Shown piece by piece: positions 61,334 through 64,000 of a DNA stretch of 64,000 bases. This DNA comes from a virus, in IMG/VR virus record IMGVR_UViG_3300044638_006409, positions 1 to 64,000 of that record. One strand, written 5' to 3'. The notes beneath the pieces are model-generated. The model saw only the letters and a program-made list of their open reading frames with translations, searched no databases and was not told the DNA's origin. Both the position numbers and the translations under genes were made by a program. The stretch's first letter is position 1. Each line of letters begins with the position of its first letter.

Positions 61334-62059
61334 ATGGCCTTAGATAGTATTGTAACAATTAATCAAACAATTTGTGGATGTGATGGAACACTTTCGGTTT
61401 ATTCCTTTGGTGGAAATCCTCCATATTCATATTCAATCAATGGTGGGATAAGTTATAAAAATTCTCCGTTGTTTTTTGACTTATGTTCTGGTTTGTATAG
61501 TGTAGTTACAAAAGATGTGTCAGGTACAACAATATCAAAAACAATATTTTTAGAAAAACCATCAGGCTTTACAACATATTCAGTATCAATTCAAACAACT
61601 AATAGTCAATCGATAAGTTCACCATCGTTAAATGTTTTCGATTATACATCGACAATTGTAGTGAATCCCGAACTACCATCAGGTGTTAGCCTCACTTTTG
61701 ATGTCAGACATTTGAACACAACGAGTAATTCACCTTCATTAACTGCATGTACTGCAACAACTACATCACAATTAGAAATAAATTCTGTTCTAAGTGGTAT
61801 GTCCTATTCGTCTACGACTACAGGAGAAACATTTAATCCGACACCGGGTTGTCAAGGAGAAACAAAATATATTTCTTCACTGACAGAGGTATGGAATAAT
61901 GTTATATACAAACTTGGTGATGATTTTATTTTATCAACAACAACATCAATATTAAAAAATATAGACATAAATTGTTACATAGGAACAAGCACAGATAGTT
62001 TTACAATCTCGAATTTGAGAATAAGTGGTTGTGATTGTTGTAAAGCTGTGGTAACATAA
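61334..62059 (+). CDS. Short adhesin with one SprB-like repeat
   Basis: A 241-residue protein starting with one SprB-type repeat (INQTICGCDGTLSVYSFGGN, then PPYSYSINGG and DLCSGLYSVVTKDVSG) followed by a single different beta-rich domain ending in CDCCKAVVT. The layout (SprB-like part plus C-terminal domain) is a reduced version of the 716-residue neighbour 12 bases upstream, suggesting duplication of a fibre gene. The Cys-Cys ending may form disulphides or bind metal outside the cell. Likely a tail fibre or tip component. Confidence 0.75.
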   Translation: MALDSIVTINQTICGCDGTLSVYSFGGNPPYSYSINGGISYKNSPLFFDLCSGLYSVVTKDVSGTTISKTIFLEKPSGFTTYSVSIQTTNSQSISSPSLNVFDYTSTIVVNPELPSGVSLTFDVRHLNTTSNSPSLTACTATTTSQLEINSVLSGMSYSSTTTGETFNPTPGCQGETKYISSLTEVWNNVIYKLGDDFILSTTTSILKNIDINCYIGTSTDSFTISNLRISGCDCCKAVVT

Positions 62060-62073
62060 AATCCTACATAATA

Positions 62074-62081
62074 TATTTATA
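62074..62081 (+). promoter_or_regulatory. TATTTATA motif before the last gene
   Basis: Ends 5 bases before the ATG at 62087, in a 27-base intergenic gap. Confidence 0.45.
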
Positions 62082-62086
62082 AACAA

Positions 62087-64000
62087 ATGGGATATATAAT
62101 AAAAAATACATCGGGGTTAATTAATACTAGGTTGACAGATACTGCAAGATTGAAGTTATCACAAGGGACATTCAATATTGCGTATTTCCAAGTAGGTGAT
62201 AGTGAAGTGTCATATAACACATTACCAACTAATACATATAGTCAATTTAATACATTTATTTTAGAACCAAGTTTCAATGCACAAAATTCCTCAGGTGCAC
62301 CACAAAGTAACAAAGAGAATATAAAATATCCACTCTATGTTGATGGTAATACTGGAAATACATATGGAATACCATTTATGGATTCAACATCGAGTCCTAT
62401 CTTTAATACAGCAAGTCCAAGAGGTTTTTTCACTGGTGGTACTGGTACTACATTTTATTGGAGTGCGTTAACCAATAGTGATTATGTAATTAATTCAAAT
62501 TACACAGTCCAAATGAATACCTTAATTGGTACTAATCAAATGACACTAACATTTGATTCTTGTGATACGGATGTTGTGAGGGGATTTGCAATCGGTGACA
62601 TTGTAACAATATTTTATGATGGTGAGGGTTCAAATACATGTCAATGTGTTAATGTTGTTACCCCAACTCCAACACCTACAATATCAGTTACCCCATCGGT
62701 AACAGCAACACCATTTGCAACACCAACACCTTCACCAACAGACCCTTGTTTGTCACCTACACCCACCCCAACACCATCAGCGACATTTTGTCCAACACCA
62801 ACACCTTCAAACGCTTGTTCTACGAACACTAAAGCTAATTGTGTTGTAAAACTACAAAGTTGTTATCCTATATTGACTTATAGAATTGTTGATATGTGTC
62901 TAAATACTATAACTTTGGATAGAAATACTCCTGATTATAGTTATTTGGGGAACGATTGTTACGCAAGAGTATTAGTTTACCCACCAAATATGATATCGTT
63001 ATATGATACTATCACACCATCTCCACATTGGAATGATAATGTTATAAATTTCGAATCTGTTTGTTATACTGACCAATTTGATGTTAAAATTTGGAATATG
63101 AATATTCCTTGGTCAGAAGATCCAGCTGGATTAGATTCAGGTCTTTACAAAGATTATACGAAGTTTGGTTCAATAGGATTTTTGGGTTCGAAAGAATACT
63201 TTGGTTATGCGTCATCAAGTGGACAAACAACGACAAGTGTTGTTTATTTTAATAACTCATTTGGTGAACCTATAATTGTAAGACCTGAGGAACAAAAAAC
63301 GATTGCAATAATTCACTACACTAATCAAACAATAGATTTGTTCTATGGTGAAAAGTTTGCACTACAACCATTTGATGACCAATTTGATGATACAACAGGA
63401 CAAGCAAGAAACTTCAAACTTCACATCCCAACATTAATGTGGCATAAAAACCCTGATTGTTGTTTTGGTGAAACATTTTATGTGGATCCTCCAGGTTTTG
63501 ATGGATTGAGTTTATTCAGAGTACAATACATGAAATCATCCAAAAATCAGGATATGAACAACCCTGGTTTGAGATATTATAATTTGTGGGACACTCACGC
63601 AAACCCAATATTACCAAGTAGAGTAGGAAAAGTTTTCCCTGATTCGAAAATTATTATCATCGATGATGAAGAAATAGTAGCTGCAATGTCATATAAATCC
63701 AATAGAAACTGGACATTGCCAGCACCAAAACTGAATTTAATAGTTCCAAACACTTGTGGTGACTCATCAACAAGTGTTGATGGTATTTTAAGTGCCTCTA
63801 CTGAATATTTGTATGTAACATATAGATTAACAAATTCTTTGGCATTTACTAACTCACTACATTGTAATTATTATTTGAAAGCTACAGGTCCTAATATCAG
63901 TTGTAATCAAGATAGTTCACAAAATGTCGGGGTTAGATTTGGAGGGGATTTAACTTGTTTATCGTCTGATCAAACAAATGTTACACCTTGTTGGTATTCT
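62087..64000 (+). CDS. Large tail/baseplate protein with Pro-Thr linker (partial, runs off the window)
   Basis: Open from the ATG at 62087 to the window end (638 codons, no stop), so the C-terminus is missing. The N-terminal 185 residues start with a baseplate-like segment (MGYIIKNTSGLINTRLTDTA, SQGTFNIAYFQVGDSEV). A Pro/Thr/Ser linker follows at about residues 190-243 (repeats of TPTP and TPSP with Cys interspersed), like linkers of extracellular proteins. The rest is a long beta-rich part with many Cys (SVCYTDQFDVKIWNM, NPDCCFGETFYVDPPGFDG). No family is named. It follows the SprB-type genes and probably belongs to the same host-contact apparatus. Confidence 0.8.
   Translation, partial: MGYIIKNTSGLINTRLTDTARLKLSQGTFNIAYFQVGDSEVSYNTLPTNTYSQFNTFILEPSFNAQNSSGAPQSNKENIKYPLYVDGNTGNTYGIPFMDSTSSPIFNTASPRGFFTGGTGTTFYWSALTNSDYVINSNYTVQMNTLIGTNQMTLTFDSCDTDVVRGFAIGDIVTIFYDGEGSNTCQCVNVVTPTPTPTISVTPSVTATPFATPTPSPTDPCLSPTPTPTPSATFCPTPTPSNACSTNTKANCVVKLQSCYPILTYRIVDMCLNTITLDRNTPDYSYLGNDCYARVLVYPPNMISLYDTITPSPHWNDNVINFESVCYTDQFDVKIWNMNIPWSEDPAGLDSGLYKDYTKFGSIGFLGSKEYFGYASSSGQTTTSVVYFNNSFGEPIIVRPEEQKTIAIIHYTNQTIDLFYGEKFALQPFDDQFDDTTGQARNFKLHIPTLMWHKNPDCCFGETFYVDPPGFDGLSLFRVQYMKSSKNQDMNNPGLRYYNLWDTHANPILPSRVGKVFPDSKIIIIDDEEIVAAMSYKSNRNWTLPAPKLNLIVPNTCGDSSTSVDGILSASTEYLYVTYRLTNSLAFTNSLHCNYYLKATGPNISCNQDSSQNVGVRFGGDLTCLSSDQTNVTPCWYS

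Noticed and set aside
62650-62820. Short tandem repeats resembling a repeat array
   Set aside because: They are in-frame codons of a Pro/Thr-rich linker, irregular in spacing and without spacers, so not CRISPR.
62641-62829. Minus-strand ORF rich in Gly and Val
   Set aside because: It is the antisense of the Pro-Thr linker of the gene at 62087, whose CCA/ACA codons create a Gly-Val pattern; it is not an independent gene.
1-64000. tRNA, rRNA, insertion sequence and attachment-site candidates
   Set aside because: No cloverleaf-like sequence, transposase motif or terminal inverted repeats were noticed in the short intergenic gaps; a tRNA-finding program would be needed to exclude them fully.

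Overview
The window is 64 kb of an AT-rich, almost gap-free genome of a large T4-like contractile-tailed phage (myovirus). It carries T4-type replication genes (family B DNA polymerase, gp32-like SSB, UvsX, RNase H/FEN, gp41-type helicase, class Ia ribonucleotide reductase) next to head-tail joining, tail and baseplate genes (gp13/14/15-, gp18-, gp19-, gp26-, gp53-, gp25- and gp6-like). The host is most likely a member of Bacteroidota. A tail protein is built from SprB-type repeats, typical of flavobacterial surface adhesins. Start codons are preceded by A-rich leaders rather than Shine-Dalgarno sites. An OmpA-type peptidoglycan-binding domain sits inside a baseplate protein.

Layout. 1-256: end of an unrecognised, probably structural gene. 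352-3261: DNA polymerase and a tiny lipoprotein, closed by a hairpin terminator that may work in both directions. 3296-10474 (minus strand): a small unknown gene, a gp13-like neck protein, a three-part protein starting with a complete Mn-type superoxide dismutase, and a SNF2-type helicase interrupted inside its Walker A motif by a 378-residue LAGLIDADG intein. 10522-33698 (plus): gp14- and gp15-like connectors, a ribbon-helix-helix regulator on the minus strand, an enlarged sheath, a HAD hydrolase, tail tube, gp26-like protein with an overlapping frame that may be reached by frameshift, tape measure, two giant baseplate/hub proteins, a gp53-like wedge protein and two small genes. 33775-43160: replication and nucleotide metabolism (SSB, UvsX, a C5 DNA methylase, RNase H, helicase, NrdB, NrdA). 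43242-64000: gp25- and gp6-like wedge proteins and a series of large baseplate/adhesin proteins, the last running off the window.

Regulation. The octamer TATTTAT(A/C/T) recurs just upstream of most structural transcription units on both strands and is nearly absent from the replication block. It is the best candidate for a late-promoter element and is the reverse complement of the T4 late promoter TATAAATA. Several GC-rich hairpins followed by T-runs separate the units.

Most interesting points: (i) the SOD / nuclease-like / unknown three-domain protein, whose N-terminus and both domain junctions carry (L/I)xE sites like those cut by the T4 prohead protease, suggesting a capsid-packaged polyprotein, with two further proteins having similar N-termini; (ii) the intein with class-3-like features in the helicase Walker A motif; (iii) a candidate +1/-2 frameshift upstream of the tape measure gene; (iv) a ribbon-helix-helix gene with a phased repeat operator; (v) bacterial surface-protein domains built into the tail.
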